A program made the translations under genes and the position numbers. DNA of 64,000 bases from Flammeovirga yaeyamensis (lineage in GTDB: Bacteria; Bacteroidota; Bacteroidia; Cytophagales; Flammeovirgaceae), in NCBI RefSeq assembly GCF_018736045.1, contig NZ_CP076132.1:1163501-1227500 (forward strand), read 5' to 3'. The notes beneath the pieces were generated by a model. It ran no database searches. It was not told where the DNA came from and worked only from the letters and a program-made list of their open reading frames with translations. Positions 46,348 through 56,800 of the stretch are shown here, piece after piece. Every line of letters starts with the position of its first letter. Within the stretch, counting starts at the first letter, position 1.

Positions 46348-47661
46348 TTATTCTAAGTCTACACTTTCAGCTATTTTATTTTGGTTTCTATAACCTTCAA
46401 TATCTAAGTACCAATCTGTATTTGTTGCTCCTCCGCTTTCTGCAAAAGCTTGGAAGTTATGATACACATTAGTAATATCTCTACCCTCTAAAGGTGGTTC
46501 GAATACTTCCGGTATATCTAATGCCCATGGATGGTTGTCTTCTGTTTCGAATCCGTTATCGGCGTCATTACGATTCAAGAGATCCGTATCAAAGTGTGCG
46601 GTGTAATCTTGACCAGCAAGATGTACTTCTCTTGATCTATCATTTGTTCTAAAAATAAATGGATTGAAATTCCAATGTACGCCAGGGTCGGCAGGAGTAT
46701 TTAATACCACTGTTACTACGATATCATCCGTCATTGTTATATCACCTGAAGTTGTTTCTAATCTGTCGTTCATATTATCAAATAATAAAACCACAGCTTT
46801 ATTGGTATCATTTCCAGTTTCTATGCCTTTAGAATCAAGTTCTACAACTGTATTCGTAGTGTAATAACCTGTTACACTTGTTATATATGATGCAGGATAG
46901 GGCGTTTCTATGGCGGCACCATGTACTAATCCAGCCTCTACTTGAACACCATTACAATCAATAATTAATTCAACCACATGACCAGCAGCATTTTTTATAA
47001 AATGATAGTTGTAATCTATTACTACGTCATTAAAATCATAATCACCTTTTCGTGGGTATAGATCCTCAAAAGCATAAGAAGCTTTTACATCATATGCAGG
47101 ATAATAGCTGTCAAAAGCTTTATTTGGATCGTTCGGATAATCGTCATTTGAGTCGATGACACCATCACTGTCCGTATCAGTTGATGATACCCCGGAAGAT
47201 CTTTGGTTTGAGGTTACATCTGTAAATGTAGGAGAGGAGGAGTTGAATGTAACATAAACATTATTACCAGTAATCCCTGTCGTTTCCAAGTATGACCCCG
47301 TAGTAGTTCTAGCGATTACTTGTATGTTTTTTACATGTATTGGTAATCTAACGGGATGATTCATGTTGGATTGAGCATTGGAAATCATCTTACCTACTTG
47401 TCTTACATCTCCTGATGGTAAAACATATCTATATTCGTATAAAACTTGTTCATCTATTCCCTCAAAATCAGCGTGAAGAGTTAATTCTTGTGATGTTTTA
47501 AAAGTAAAGCCTTCTGGAATAGCGGTTTCTTCAAATGATGAAGCAGTAGTAGTAGGATCGTTTTGATTTGGCATATCACCATCAATTGTTTCAGTACAAC
47601 TTACTGCCCCAATTATTAGTAGAGATGATAGGAATAAAGTAGAGAATTTTAATTTCTTCAT
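46348..47661 (-). CDS. LruC-domain lipoprotein
   Basis: 437 aa. Lipobox near IGAVS-Cys22. Mid-protein calcium-binding thrombospondin-3-like repeat DTDSDGVIDSNDDYPNDP, then an LruC domain marked by YPRKGDYDFNDVVIDYNYH and the DNDADN-like acidic loops (RNDADNGFETEDNHPWA). LruC proteins are surface-exposed, calcium-rich repeats of unknown role in Bacteroidota and others. Monocistronic on the minus strand. Confidence 0.88.
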   Translation of the reverse strand: MKKLKFSTLFLSSLLIIGAVSCTETIDGDMPNQNDPTTTASSFEETAIPEGFTFKTSQELTLHADFEGIDEQVLYEYRYVLPSGDVRQVGKMISNAQSNMNHPVRLPIHVKNIQVIARTTTGSYLETTGITGNNVYVTFNSSSPTFTDVTSNQRSSGVSSTDTDSDGVIDSNDDYPNDPNKAFDSYYPAYDVKASYAFEDLYPRKGDYDFNDVVIDYNYHFIKNAAGHVVELIIDCNGVQVEAGLVHGAAIETPYPASYITSVTGYYTTNTVVELDSKGIETGNDTNKAVVLLFDNMNDRLETTSGDITMTDDIVVTVVLNTPADPGVHWNFNPFIFRTNDRSREVHLAGQDYTAHFDTDLLNRNDADNGFETEDNHPWALDIPEVFEPPLEGRDITNVYHNFQAFAESGGATNTDWYLDIEGYRNQNKIAESVDLE

Positions 47662-47875
47662 GGGTCATTATTTATAATTGGGATGTCAGTAGAAATTAGG
47701 TTTAATTGTGATCTTAAAATGAAATGACATCAAATATTTGCTATCTACCCAACATGATGAAATTGAAAAACGTTTGTTAAAAATCTTCTTTTTTGGAGGT
47801 ATGTAAGGAAAAGTTAGTTTAACGAATAAAAAGATTTTGTAAATGAAAATATAAGCAGTGCTAATTGTACAAAAC

Positions 47876-47914
47876 AAAGAACGCTACAGTTAATAGTTAT
47901 CTGTAGCGTTCTTT
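47876..47914 (-). terminator. Terminator of universal stress protein gene
   Basis: 14-bp perfect stem AAAGAACGCTACAG/CTGTAGCGTTCTTT with an 11-nt loop, just past the usp stop. The 257-nt stretch 47662-47918 otherwise shows no convincing gene. Confidence 0.75.
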
Positions 47915-47918
47915 TATA

Positions 47919-48842
47919 TTACATTTCTAATAATGCTCCAAAGAGTCCTAAATTTCGAACCCTATCTTTTACTACAAGTGTAGAAACTGTTGTATTATGT
48001 TGTTTCATTAAACTTTCTGTGGTACTACCAATAAAAGTAGCAGCTAAAGCAGAACGGCCTCTTGAACCCATTACAATTAAATCAGCATCTTCTACCAATG
48101 AGATATTAGATATAATTTTGGCTTCGTTATTTCCGTAAAGATCAAAATGTAATCTTTCTTTGTATTTTACATCTTCTAGATCGAATTGCTTTAAGAAATT
48201 CTTACATCTTTTTTCTGCATGAAGCTGTAAAACGGATGCATACTCTTCAGGAGACTTTCCAGAGGCAGTATAACCTGTTGGCAAGGCGTAGACATGAAGA
48301 ATAACAAGTTCCATATTATTTCTTTTCGCTACATTGATTCCTTCAATCATTGCACGTTTCGACATTTCAGAAAAGTCGATAGGAACAATTGCTTTTTTTA
48401 TAGGAACCTGAGGATTTTCTGATACAGTTAGAACTGTACAAAAAGCATAACGAGTGAGTAGACGTGCAATTGTCCCACTTCCTTCTGCTATGTTCTTTTT
48501 GCCTGCAATAATAAGTTCTACCTTATTTTTCTTAGAATATTTTAAAATTTTGTTTGTTGGATCGTTAGATTCAGAAACAATAAATTCAAACTCTACATTT
48601 CTAGTGTTTAATTCTTTATGCTTTTCTACCAAGTCAAGCATTTTGGCTTTTGCCATTTCTTTTCTTGATACAAGCTTTCCATTGTACTCTACTTCATCTT
48701 TTCCGGAGTTATCTTTAAGCACGTGCATTAAAATAACTTTGCGAACAGTTGAAAGAGGCGAAGCTTTAAGCGAATATTTGATGATTGCATCATCAATATA
48801 AGTAAGGTCTAGCGGTAAAAGCGCTGTCTGTGCATTATCCAT
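47919..48842 (-). CDS. Tandem universal stress protein
   Basis: 307 aa with two UspA domains. The second carries the ATP-binding pattern VMGSRGRSALAATFIGSTTE (G-2x-G-9x-G-S); the first has a degenerate IIAGKKNIAEGSGTIARLL. The first domain is therefore perhaps non-binding. A stress-related, cytoplasmic nucleotide-binding protein; role not known more closely. Single gene, in front of the pnp gene's downstream repeat. Confidence 0.9.
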   Translation of the reverse strand: MDNAQTALLPLDLTYIDDAIIKYSLKASPLSTVRKVILMHVLKDNSGKDEVEYNGKLVSRKEMAKAKMLDLVEKHKELNTRNVEFEFIVSESNDPTNKILKYSKKNKVELIIAGKKNIAEGSGTIARLLTRYAFCTVLTVSENPQVPIKKAIVPIDFSEMSKRAMIEGINVAKRNNMELVILHVYALPTGYTASGKSPEEYASVLQLHAEKRCKNFLKQFDLEDVKYKERLHFDLYGNNEAKIISNISLVEDADLIVMGSRGRSALAATFIGSTTESLMKQHNTTVSTLVVKDRVRNLGLFGALLEM

Positions 48843-48925
48843 GATAATCGTAATGGTATAAGTAGTAAAGGTTATTCTCCTTTAGAACTTCTCTAGAAAA
48901 TAGGTATTCCAGGTAATGTTCAAGC

Positions 48926-48977
48926 CATGTAAATTGTCTAAAAGATGACTTTTATTAGGTTTCATGCAATTTACATG
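48926..48977. repeat. Nested inverted repeat between usp and purine nucleoside phosphorylase
   Basis: Perfect 11-bp arms CATGTAAATTG (48926-48936) and CAATTTACATG (48967-48977) enclose 30 nt with an inner AAAAG-ATGA-CTTTT stem. It has no U-tract on either strand, so it is more likely an operator or RNA-processing structure than an intrinsic terminator. Confidence 0.5.
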
Positions 48978-49003
48978 CTTATTTGTAAATATTCACAAAA
49001 AAA

Positions 49004-49828
49004 TTAAACTTTCTGTATCAAACCACCAATTAATTTTGAAAGATGTGGTTCAGCATTTTTTGCATTCTCTAAAATTTCTGATAATTCTACAGGTTTCAAT
49101 GCACCTTCATAGCATAAATCAGTCACTACAGAGACAGCAAATACAGGTAAGTTCATGTGTACCGCTACAATTACCTCAGGAACCGTAGACATCCCCACAA
49201 CATCTGCACCAATAATTCCCAAGTATTTATATTCAGCTTTTGTTTCAAGGTTAGGACCCGTTACAGAAGCATAAACTCCTTCGTGCACAGGAAGTTGATG
49301 TTCTTGAATGACTTCTTTAGCAAGTTCTCTTAAGTTTTTATCATAAGGTTCGAACATATCTGGAAAACGATCGCCCCAATCTGCAACATTATGTCCAGTA
49401 AGAGGATTTTCAGGCATTAAATTGATATGATCATTTAATATCATCAAATCGCTTTTATTGAAAGATGGATTAATTCCTCCTGCAGCGTTAGAAATGAATA
49501 ATGCTTTAATCCCAAGTAATTTCATTACTCTAATTGGGAAAGTGACTGTTTTCATATCATATCCTTCATAATAATGAAAACGACCTTGCATTGCGACGAT
49601 TTTTCTTCCTTTAAAGTAACCGAAGATCAAACGTCCTTTATGAGATTCTACTGTGGATAAGGGAAAGTTATCCAATTTTTCATAGGGTAAATCGTATTTG
49701 ATATCAAATTCTTCGACCAATCCACCAAGGCCTGTACCTAATACAATACCTACTTCGGCTTGGAAACCGTCAATTAGCGTTTGGATTTGTTGAACACAAC
49801 TTTCGACTTTCTCTTTGTATGAAATCAT
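49004..49828 (-). CDS. Purine nucleoside phosphorylase
   Basis: Phosphorolysis of inosine/guanosine type nucleosides. 274 aa from the ATG at 49828 (MISYKEKVESC), a typical length; a longer open frame to 50068 would run through the tex terminator and into tex, so it is rejected. Motifs: GIVLGTGLGGLVEEFD, RFHYYEGYDMKTVTFP, ISNAAGGINPSFNKSDLM, ETKAEYKYLGIIGADVVGMS and the late VTDLCYEG. Belongs to the trimeric PNP I family. Confidence 0.95.
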   Translation of the reverse strand: MISYKEKVESCVQQIQTLIDGFQAEVGIVLGTGLGGLVEEFDIKYDLPYEKLDNFPLSTVESHKGRLIFGYFKGRKIVAMQGRFHYYEGYDMKTVTFPIRVMKLLGIKALFISNAAGGINPSFNKSDLMILNDHINLMPENPLTGHNVADWGDRFPDMFEPYDKNLRELAKEVIQEHQLPVHEGVYASVTGPNLETKAEYKYLGIIGADVVGMSTVPEVIVAVHMNLPVFAVSVVTDLCYEGALKPVELSEILENAKNAEPHLSKLIGGLIQKV

Positions 49829-49867
49829 TGGGTGATAGATGATGTGATTTTTAATTGGAAATGAAAA

Positions 49868-49903
49868 CATCTCACTAAACTGCTTGAACAGTCTAGTGAG
49901 ATG
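49868..49903 (-). terminator. Terminator of tex
   Basis: 15-bp stem CATCTCACTA-ACTG (49868-49882) with complement (49889-49903) and one G-U in the minus-strand RNA, 6-nt loop, then a U4 run, 8 nt past the tex stop. Confidence 0.75.
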
Positions 49904-49910
49904 TATACTA

Positions 49911-52193
49911 TTAGTTGAACTTATTTTTAAGCATCGCAAGCTTGTCTGCCATCGATAAGTTCTCGTTATTTTCTTCTCTTTGTTGAGGTCTACGATTGTT
50001 TCCTCCTTGTGGTCTTCTTCCAGATGATTGTTGAGGACGTTTCTGCTGTGTAGATCCTCCGCCATCAAGTCCTTTCATTGATAGTGCAATACGCTTTCTA
50101 GCAATATCAACATCAGTTACAACCACTTGTACTTTTTGATGTACTTTAACCACTTCGTTAGGATCTGAGATGTAACGATCGGCCATTTGGCTTAAGTGTA
50201 CCAAGCCATCTTGGTGAACTCCTACGTCTACAAATGCTCCAAAATTAGTGATGTTAGTAACGATACCAGGAAGTTTCATTCCTACGGTTAGATCCGACAT
50301 CTTTTCTACACCTTCTTTAAATTCGAAAGCTTCGAATTGCTCACGAGGGTCACGACCAGGTTTCGCTAATTCTTTCAAGATATCAGTTAGAGTAGGGATA
50401 CCTACTGTAGCAGTGACATAATCGTCTAATTTGATTTGCTTATGAAGATTCTCATTGGCCATCAAATCGTTCACTTTTACACCAAGGTTTTCGGCCATCT
50501 TTTTCACGATGTCGTAACTCTCTGGGTGAACTGCACTAGCATCCAATGGATTTTTAGCATCTCTAATTCTCAAGAAACCTGCACATTGCTCGAATGCTTT
50601 TGGTCCTAAACGAGGTACTTTTTTCAATTGTGCTCTTGAAGTGAAGGCTCCGTTCTCGTTTCTGAAATCAACGATGTTCTTCGCAATGCTTGGTCCTAAA
50701 CCTGAAACGTAAGAAAGTAATTCTTTACTAGCAGTGTTTACTTCCACACCAACGGCGTTTACACAACTCATAACAACATCGTCCAAACTTCCTTTAAGTG
50801 CAGTTTGATCAACATCATGTTGATATTGTCCCACACCAATTGATTTAGGATCGATTTTTACCAATTCCGCCAATGGATCCATCAAACGACGACCAATAGA
50901 AACGGCACCTCTAACAGTAACGTCTTTGTCCGGGAATTCGTTTCTAGCTACTTCAGAAGCAGAATAGATAGAAGCACCACTCTCATTTACCACTACGATT
51001 TGAACTCCTTGAAGTCCTAATCCTTTCGCAAACGATTCAGTTTCTCTACTTGCTGTACCGTTTCCAACAGCGATAGCTTCAATATTGTGCTTCTCAACCA
51101 AGTGTTTGATCATAGAAGCAGATTGTGCTACTTGTTTTTGAGGTTCGTTAGGGTAGATGACAGCATCGTCTAACAATTTACCTTGACTGTCCAAGCATAC
51201 TACTTTACAACCTGTTCTAAAACCAGGGTCTAAAGCCAATACTCTTTTCTGACCAAGTGGAGCAGCTAAAAGTAACTGACGTAAGTTTTCTGCGAATACC
51301 CCAATGGCTTCCTCATCTGCAGTTTTCTTAGACGCTAATCTAGATTCACTTTCCATTGATGGCTTCAATAAACGCTTGTAAGCATCTTTTACAGCCAATT
51401 GAATTTGATCTGCTGAAGGAAGACGACGATCCACGTGGATGTCTTCCAATAAGAAAATTGCATCTTCTTCTTCTGGAGAACAGTCCAAAGAAATAATCAT
51501 CTCTTTTTCTGCTCTTCTCATGGCAAGCACTCTATGTGATGGTGCTTTACCCACAGATTCTGTCCAGTCGAAGTAATCTTTATATTTTGCACCTTCCTCT
51601 TCTTTACCAGGAATAACTCTTGCTTTAAATGCACCTTTGTTCATGAACAAGTCACGCATTTCTGCACGCGTTTCCGAATCTTCGTTCAATCGCTCAGCGA
51701 TAATATCTCTTGCACCCGCTAAGGCTTTGTCCACAGAATCCACGTCTTTTTCAGGATCGATGAATTTTTCTGCTTCAGCAAGAATATCCGAAGATAGATC
51801 AGGAGAAACCATCAAGTCAGCCAAAGGCTCTAAACCTCTTTCTTTGGCCACACTTGCTCTCGTTTTTCTTTTTGGTTTATATGGAAGGTAGATATCCTCT
51901 AGCACAGTCATTGTTTCTGCTGCTAGAATCTTCTTTTTTAAATCATCCGTAAGTTTACCTTGATCATCGATACTTTTAAGAATCGCTTCTCTTCTTTTTT
52001 CAAGGTCTCTTAGTGACTGAGCCTTATCTCTAATGTCGGCCACTTGTACTTCGTCTAAACTTCCTGTGACCTCTTTTCTGTATCGAGAAATGAAAGGTAC
52101 GGTAGCTCCATCGTCCAACAACTCTAATGTGGCACTGACTTGCTTTTCTGATAAGCTCAATAACTGAGCTACTTTTTGTGTGATATTCACCAT
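49911..52193 (-). CDS. tex: Tex-family RNA-binding transcription accessory protein
   Basis: 760 aa, full length. Layout: Tex N-terminal helix-turn-helix domain, YqgF/RNase-H-like domain (RVLALDPGFRTGCKVVCLDS), helix-hairpin-helix region (SGLGPSIAKNIVDFRNENGA), and C-terminal S1 domain (GIVTNITNFGAFVDVGVHQD). Arg/Gln/Asn-rich linker (SSGRRPQGGNNRRPQQREEN) near the C terminus. Binds nucleic acids and affects transcription in other bacteria. Overlap with the upstream reading frame of pnp is only apparent. Confidence 0.95.
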   Translation of the reverse strand: MVNITQKVAQLLSLSEKQVSATLELLDDGATVPFISRYRKEVTGSLDEVQVADIRDKAQSLRDLEKRREAILKSIDDQGKLTDDLKKKILAAETMTVLEDIYLPYKPKRKTRASVAKERGLEPLADLMVSPDLSSDILAEAEKFIDPEKDVDSVDKALAGARDIIAERLNEDSETRAEMRDLFMNKGAFKARVIPGKEEEGAKYKDYFDWTESVGKAPSHRVLAMRRAEKEMIISLDCSPEEEDAIFLLEDIHVDRRLPSADQIQLAVKDAYKRLLKPSMESESRLASKKTADEEAIGVFAENLRQLLLAAPLGQKRVLALDPGFRTGCKVVCLDSQGKLLDDAVIYPNEPQKQVAQSASMIKHLVEKHNIEAIAVGNGTASRETESFAKGLGLQGVQIVVVNESGASIYSASEVARNEFPDKDVTVRGAVSIGRRLMDPLAELVKIDPKSIGVGQYQHDVDQTALKGSLDDVVMSCVNAVGVEVNTASKELLSYVSGLGPSIAKNIVDFRNENGAFTSRAQLKKVPRLGPKAFEQCAGFLRIRDAKNPLDASAVHPESYDIVKKMAENLGVKVNDLMANENLHKQIKLDDYVTATVGIPTLTDILKELAKPGRDPREQFEAFEFKEGVEKMSDLTVGMKLPGIVTNITNFGAFVDVGVHQDGLVHLSQMADRYISDPNEVVKVHQKVQVVVTDVDIARKRIALSMKGLDGGGSTQQKRPQQSSGRRPQGGNNRRPQQREENNENLSMADKLAMLKNKFN

Positions 52194-52400
52194 TTCGAAC
52201 GGTAAGTGTTATTTAAAAAATCACCCATGTAGGCTTGAATCGATTCCAATGATCATCAAATTATTTGATGAAATTGGAGAGAGCTGAATGATCTAGAAAC
52301 CTGATATTGATATCATTTAATATGCGCAATATTTATCGTTGAACGCAGGTTTAAAAATCTTGTAATTAGGTCATTCAGCAAGCCTCCAAAAATAAGGTTT

Positions 52401-52455
52401 AAGAATGAGGAATAAAAAAAACCTCATTTCTTATTTTAAAGAAATGAGGTTTTTT
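52401..52455 (-). terminator. gldJ terminator with an alternative stem
   Basis: The main stem CCTCATTTCTT (52422-52432) with AAGAAATGAGG (52439-52449) extends through A/U runs to 52416-52455; on the minus strand it lies 25 nt past gldJ. The same CCTCATTTCTT can also pair with AAGAATGAGG (52401-52410, one-base bulge), so two mutually exclusive hairpins are possible. Confidence 0.75.
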
Positions 52456-52479
52456 TGTTAAATCTATGGTAGATAAATT

Positions 52480-53709
52480 CTAGTTCTCACCAGGGTTGAT
52501 CATTGCACAACGGAAACCGATAGTTGCTGTTGCTGAATCTTGATCTAAGAAACGACGAGTACCTGCTGCCATCCAGTAAGCAACGTCTTTCCATGAACCA
52601 CCTTTATAAACACGGATCGAGTTCGAGATGAACGTGTTGTACTGACGTACATATCCGTATGATTGGTAGTTGTAACCGTGCTCAGGACCATCTAAGTAGT
52701 CATTCTTACGAACAGGGTTTAAGTCATCCATATCTGAGTAAGAAAGTGGACGGTAGATATCTTCCACCCATTCTGATACGTTACCCGCCATGTTGTAAAG
52801 ACCGAAGTCGTTTGGAGGGTTGTCATAAATCCATGATGTAATCATTGCACCATCATTCAATTTACCACCGATACCAGCGTAGTCACCACGACCACGTTTG
52901 AAGTTTGCCATCATATCACCCATGTGCTCACCGTAAGGGTTACGAACTGAGTGACCTGACCAAGGGTAGATACGACGCTCAGAGTAGTTTTCGTCGATAT
53001 CTTGAAGACCGATCAAGGCTTGTGCTGCGTAATCCCATTCTGCTTCAGTAGGAAGACGGAATGCTGGAAGAACAACACCTGACTCTAATGGAATTGGCTC
53101 GCCGTTTTCTGCAGCTTCAGCTTCCTCGTCAGTACCGTTATTGACCGCTAAATTTTTGTTTACAACTGTTGTACGCCATGCACAGAAGTTTTGAGCTTGT
53201 GCCCAAGTTACACCAACTACAGGGTGGAAACGGAAACCAGGATAACGTAAGTAGTGATCTACATATTGATCGTTAAATGCTAGTTGTTCTGCCCATACAG
53301 TAGTATCAGGTAATGCTTCTTCGTAAGAAACACCAGATACCGAAGAGTCAGTGCTTACGTAATGTAAGTATTCTAACCAGTGAACGTTGGCAACTTCCGT
53401 TTCGTCCATCCAGAAAGAAGCAACTGATACAGTTCTTTCTACGTTATCACGAGATTTCATTAAATCTTCCTCGTATGAACCTAACACGAAACGACCACCC
53501 TCGATGTAACGCATGTTAGGTACTTCGGGCATTCCTTGGTAATCTCTAACGGCGAAAGAATTGTCGTCTTTTCCATTATACTCTAAACCAGTCATAGTAC
53601 TGTAGCCTCCTGGATGGTTTGCGTCAGGCTTGGAGCTCTTAGCACAACCCGATACTAGTAGTGCGGATATCAACACAGAAGCTAAGTAAAGAAGATTCTT
53701 TTTGCTCAT
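52480..53709 (-). CDS. gldJ: Gliding motility lipoprotein, GldJ-like (FGE/SUMF1 fold)
   Basis: 409 aa with lipobox LLVSG-Cys22. Formylglycine-generating-enzyme-like fold: MRYIEGGRFVLGSYEEDLMK, FWMDETEVANVHWLEYLHYV, HPVVGVTWAQAQNFCAWRT, RLPTEAEWDYAAQA, MAGNVSEWVEDIYRP and ATIGFRCA. The ALPDTTVW segment and position fit GldJ better than GldK. GldJ is required for gliding and T9SS function by contacting GldK/L. It is shorter than the F. johnsoniae protein as I remember it (~560 aa). Single gene with its own terminator. Confidence 0.72.
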   Translation of the reverse strand: MSKKNLLYLASVLISALLVSGCAKSSKPDANHPGGYSTMTGLEYNGKDDNSFAVRDYQGMPEVPNMRYIEGGRFVLGSYEEDLMKSRDNVERTVSVASFWMDETEVANVHWLEYLHYVSTDSSVSGVSYEEALPDTTVWAEQLAFNDQYVDHYLRYPGFRFHPVVGVTWAQAQNFCAWRTTVVNKNLAVNNGTDEEAEAAENGEPIPLESGVVLPAFRLPTEAEWDYAAQALIGLQDIDENYSERRIYPWSGHSVRNPYGEHMGDMMANFKRGRGDYAGIGGKLNDGAMITSWIYDNPPNDFGLYNMAGNVSEWVEDIYRPLSYSDMDDLNPVRKNDYLDGPEHGYNYQSYGYVRQYNTFISNSIRVYKGGSWKDVAYWMAAGTRRFLDQDSATATIGFRCAMINPGEN

Positions 53710-53866
53710 GATATATAATTCTCTATTTTTATTTCACACCCAAAAAAGGTGTAATTTTAATTCCTAAAAATCGTTTCTAAATGTGAATGAAACGTCTACG
53801 AAAAACAATAATTCAATAATTGTACCCAAAAAACCGATCAATGGAATTTTTTTTGAAAAAAAGTAT

Positions 53867-56800
53867 TTATTGATCTAATTTTTCCAATAAAACCATTGCG
53901 TCATTTATACTGTTTATCCCATCAATATTGATGATTACACGCTTTTTTGTCTCTTTTATCTGACAATTTCTAGGATGGGTCTGTACATACATTAAAATTT
54001 TTCCAAACTCTTCCGATTGATAATAAGCGGCTTGTGTATGCTCTAATAAATATGCTTTTAACCCTTCGTTTTTGAGAATTAATTTCTCCATTCCCAATTT
54101 AGAAGCTACCCAACGCATTTTTACTGTTTCCAATAAATCTTTTACCGGTTGAGGCATTGTTCCAAATCGGTCTTGGATATCTTTTATATATCTTTCTAAT
54201 TCTTTTTCATTTTTAAGTTTGTCTGCACGCATATATAAATTTAGTCTTTCTGATATACTGCTGACATAGGTATCAGGAATGAGGATTTCGAAATCAGTTT
54301 CTATAACAGTATTTACTTTCACCGTTTTATTGGCCAATTCTTCTTTAAATAAATCGGCAAACTGAGTCTCTTTGATTTCCTGAACGGCTTCTTCAAGAAT
54401 TTGATTAAATGTATCAAAACCTAAATCATTGATAAAGCCCGATTGCTCACCACCCAATAAGTCGCCTGCTCCTCGGATATCAAGATCTCGCATAGCGACC
54501 TTAAATCCATCACCTAAATCGGAGAATTCTTCAAGAGTGGATAATCGTTTTCTAGCATCCGTAGATAACCCGATAGTAGGAGGGGTTAATAAATAACAGT
54601 AGGCTTTTTTGTTAGATCTACCTACACGGCCTCTCATTTGATGCAAATCTGATAAACCAAACATATGGGCTTGATTTACAATAATGGTATTGGCATTTGG
54701 AATATCTAATCCAGACTCGATAATATTAGTGGATATCAATACATCATATTCACCTTGTATAAAGCGAAGCATGATTTTCTCCAAAGTGGGGCCATCCATT
54801 TGTCCGTGAGCATAGGTCACTCTCGCATCTGGAACCAATCGCATGATATTATTAGCGAAATGTTCAATATCAGCCACTCTGTTGTGCACGAAGAAAGCTT
54901 GACCGCCTCGCATCAATTCATTATGTACGGCATCACGAATAATTTCATCACTATAAGTAGAGATTTTTGTAGTGACCGGCTGACGGTTGGGTGGAGGAGT
55001 TTCAATAACAGATAAATCACGCGCTCCCATTAAGGAGAAGTGCAATGTTCTAGGAATAGGAGTAGCCGTAAGTGTTAAAGCATCTACGTTTACTCTCATC
55101 TCTTTCAACTTCTCTTTGGTTTTTACCCCAAACTTCTGCTCCTCATCGATAATCATCAATCCCAAGTCTTTAAACTGAACGTCTTTACTTGTAATTCGAT
55201 GCGTACCTATTAATATATCTACTTTTCCCTCTTTTACATTTTTGAGGGTTTCTTTAATCTGTTTTGTTGTTCTAAAGCGATTGATATAATCTACAGTACA
55301 AGGCAAGTCGCCCATTCTTTGCACGAAAGTCTTATAATGTTGCATCGCCAAGATCGTCGTTGGGACTAATATAGCGACCTGCTTACTATCGCAGACTGCT
55401 TTGAAAGCTGCACGAACAGCCACTTCTGTTTTACCGAAGCCTACATCACCACAAACCAAACGATCCATTGGATACGGTTTCTCCATATCCTCTTTCACAT
55501 CTTGAGTCGCTTTCGCCTGATCGGGAGTATCTTCATATAAGAAAGAAGATTCCAATTCTGCTTGCAGGTAGCCATCTTGTTCAAACTGATAACCTTTCGA
55601 TTCTCTACGTTTTGCATAAAGACTGATCAACTCTGCAGCAATGTCTTTGACTCTTTTCTTTGCACGCTTCTTTTTATTTTCCCATTCGGGTGATCCTAAT
55701 TTACTAACGGTCGGCTGTCTTCCTTCCTGCCCAGAATACTTTGATATCTTATGGAGGGCATGCAAACTTAGGTACAATAAATCGTTGTCCCTGTAGACCA
55801 ATCGGATACTTTCTTGTTCTTTATCTCCAGCTTTGATCTTCTCCATTCCGGCAAAACGACCTACACCGTGATCCATGTGTACCACGAAATCTCCCGCTTT
55901 CAATTCTCTCAATTCTTTAAGCGTCATTGATTTTGACTTAGAGAACTTTTTCTTCGACTTGGCCGCATGGAAACGTTCAAAAATCTGATGATCTGTAAAA
56001 CAAGCCACATTCATTTGCTGATCGATGAACCCACCTCTTAAACTTAAGTTTAATTCTTGTACAAATAGGTCGGGTTTGATCTCGTCGAATATGGTCTGAA
56101 TACGCTCTAATTGTTTGGGTAAATCGGAGACAATTATATTTCTAATTCCACTTAACTGCTGTTTTTCTAAAGTTTCGCTCAACAAGTGGAAGTTTTTATT
56201 AAAACTAGGCTGAGGTTTGGCATCAAATGCTATGGTTTCTGCATTTCTGATGCCCTTTCTATTTCCAAAAAGGATTCTGTGTAACGATGATAGTTTCTTT
56301 GTAAATCCCTTTCTTGTTTCAAATAATTCTTCTGGAGAATTGATGACTTGAGTACCACCACTCACTTCTAGAATTTCATCAAACTTTGCAGTGGCCTTAT
56401 CAAAAAACTGATCGAGGGTGTCTACCAACAATTCATAGTCCTTGATCCAAACCGTGGCATCAGGAAGGAAATCAAGTAATGATTCTCTCACTTCCTGCAT
56501 CAATTTATTGTGGACGTTTGGAACAATTGGGGCATGTTCTTTATCTTCTTGAGATAATTGAGTCACCGGATCGAAAGTTCTGATGCTTTCAATTTCATCA
56601 CCAAATAATTCGATACGGAAAGGTAACTCGTTGGCAAAAGAGTAGATATCAATAATACCCCCACGAATAGCAAACTGACCTGCTTCGTAAACAAAATCTG
56701 TAGGTTCAAAACCATATTCAATTAATAGTTCTCGAATAAAGTTTTGATCGATATCCTCTCCAACTCTAGCGACATAGGTATTTTCTACCAACGACTTTTT

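Noticed and set aside
47686-47877. 63-aa minus-strand ORF between LruC and usp genes
   Set aside because: Phe/Ile/Lys-rich, no family, no promoter box, and its 5' end runs into the usp terminator; treated as chance in AT-rich spacer.
48454-48801. 115-aa plus-strand ORF inside the universal stress gene
   Set aside because: Shadow; the UspA frame fits the family across its whole length.
49829-50068. N-terminal extension of purine nucleoside phosphorylase
   Set aside because: It would run through the tex terminator and 158 nt of tex coding sequence; the internal ATG at 49828 gives the normal length.
53736-53752. ACACC/GGTGT inverted repeat upstream of gldJ
   Set aside because: Only 5-bp arms around an A-run; common by chance in this composition.
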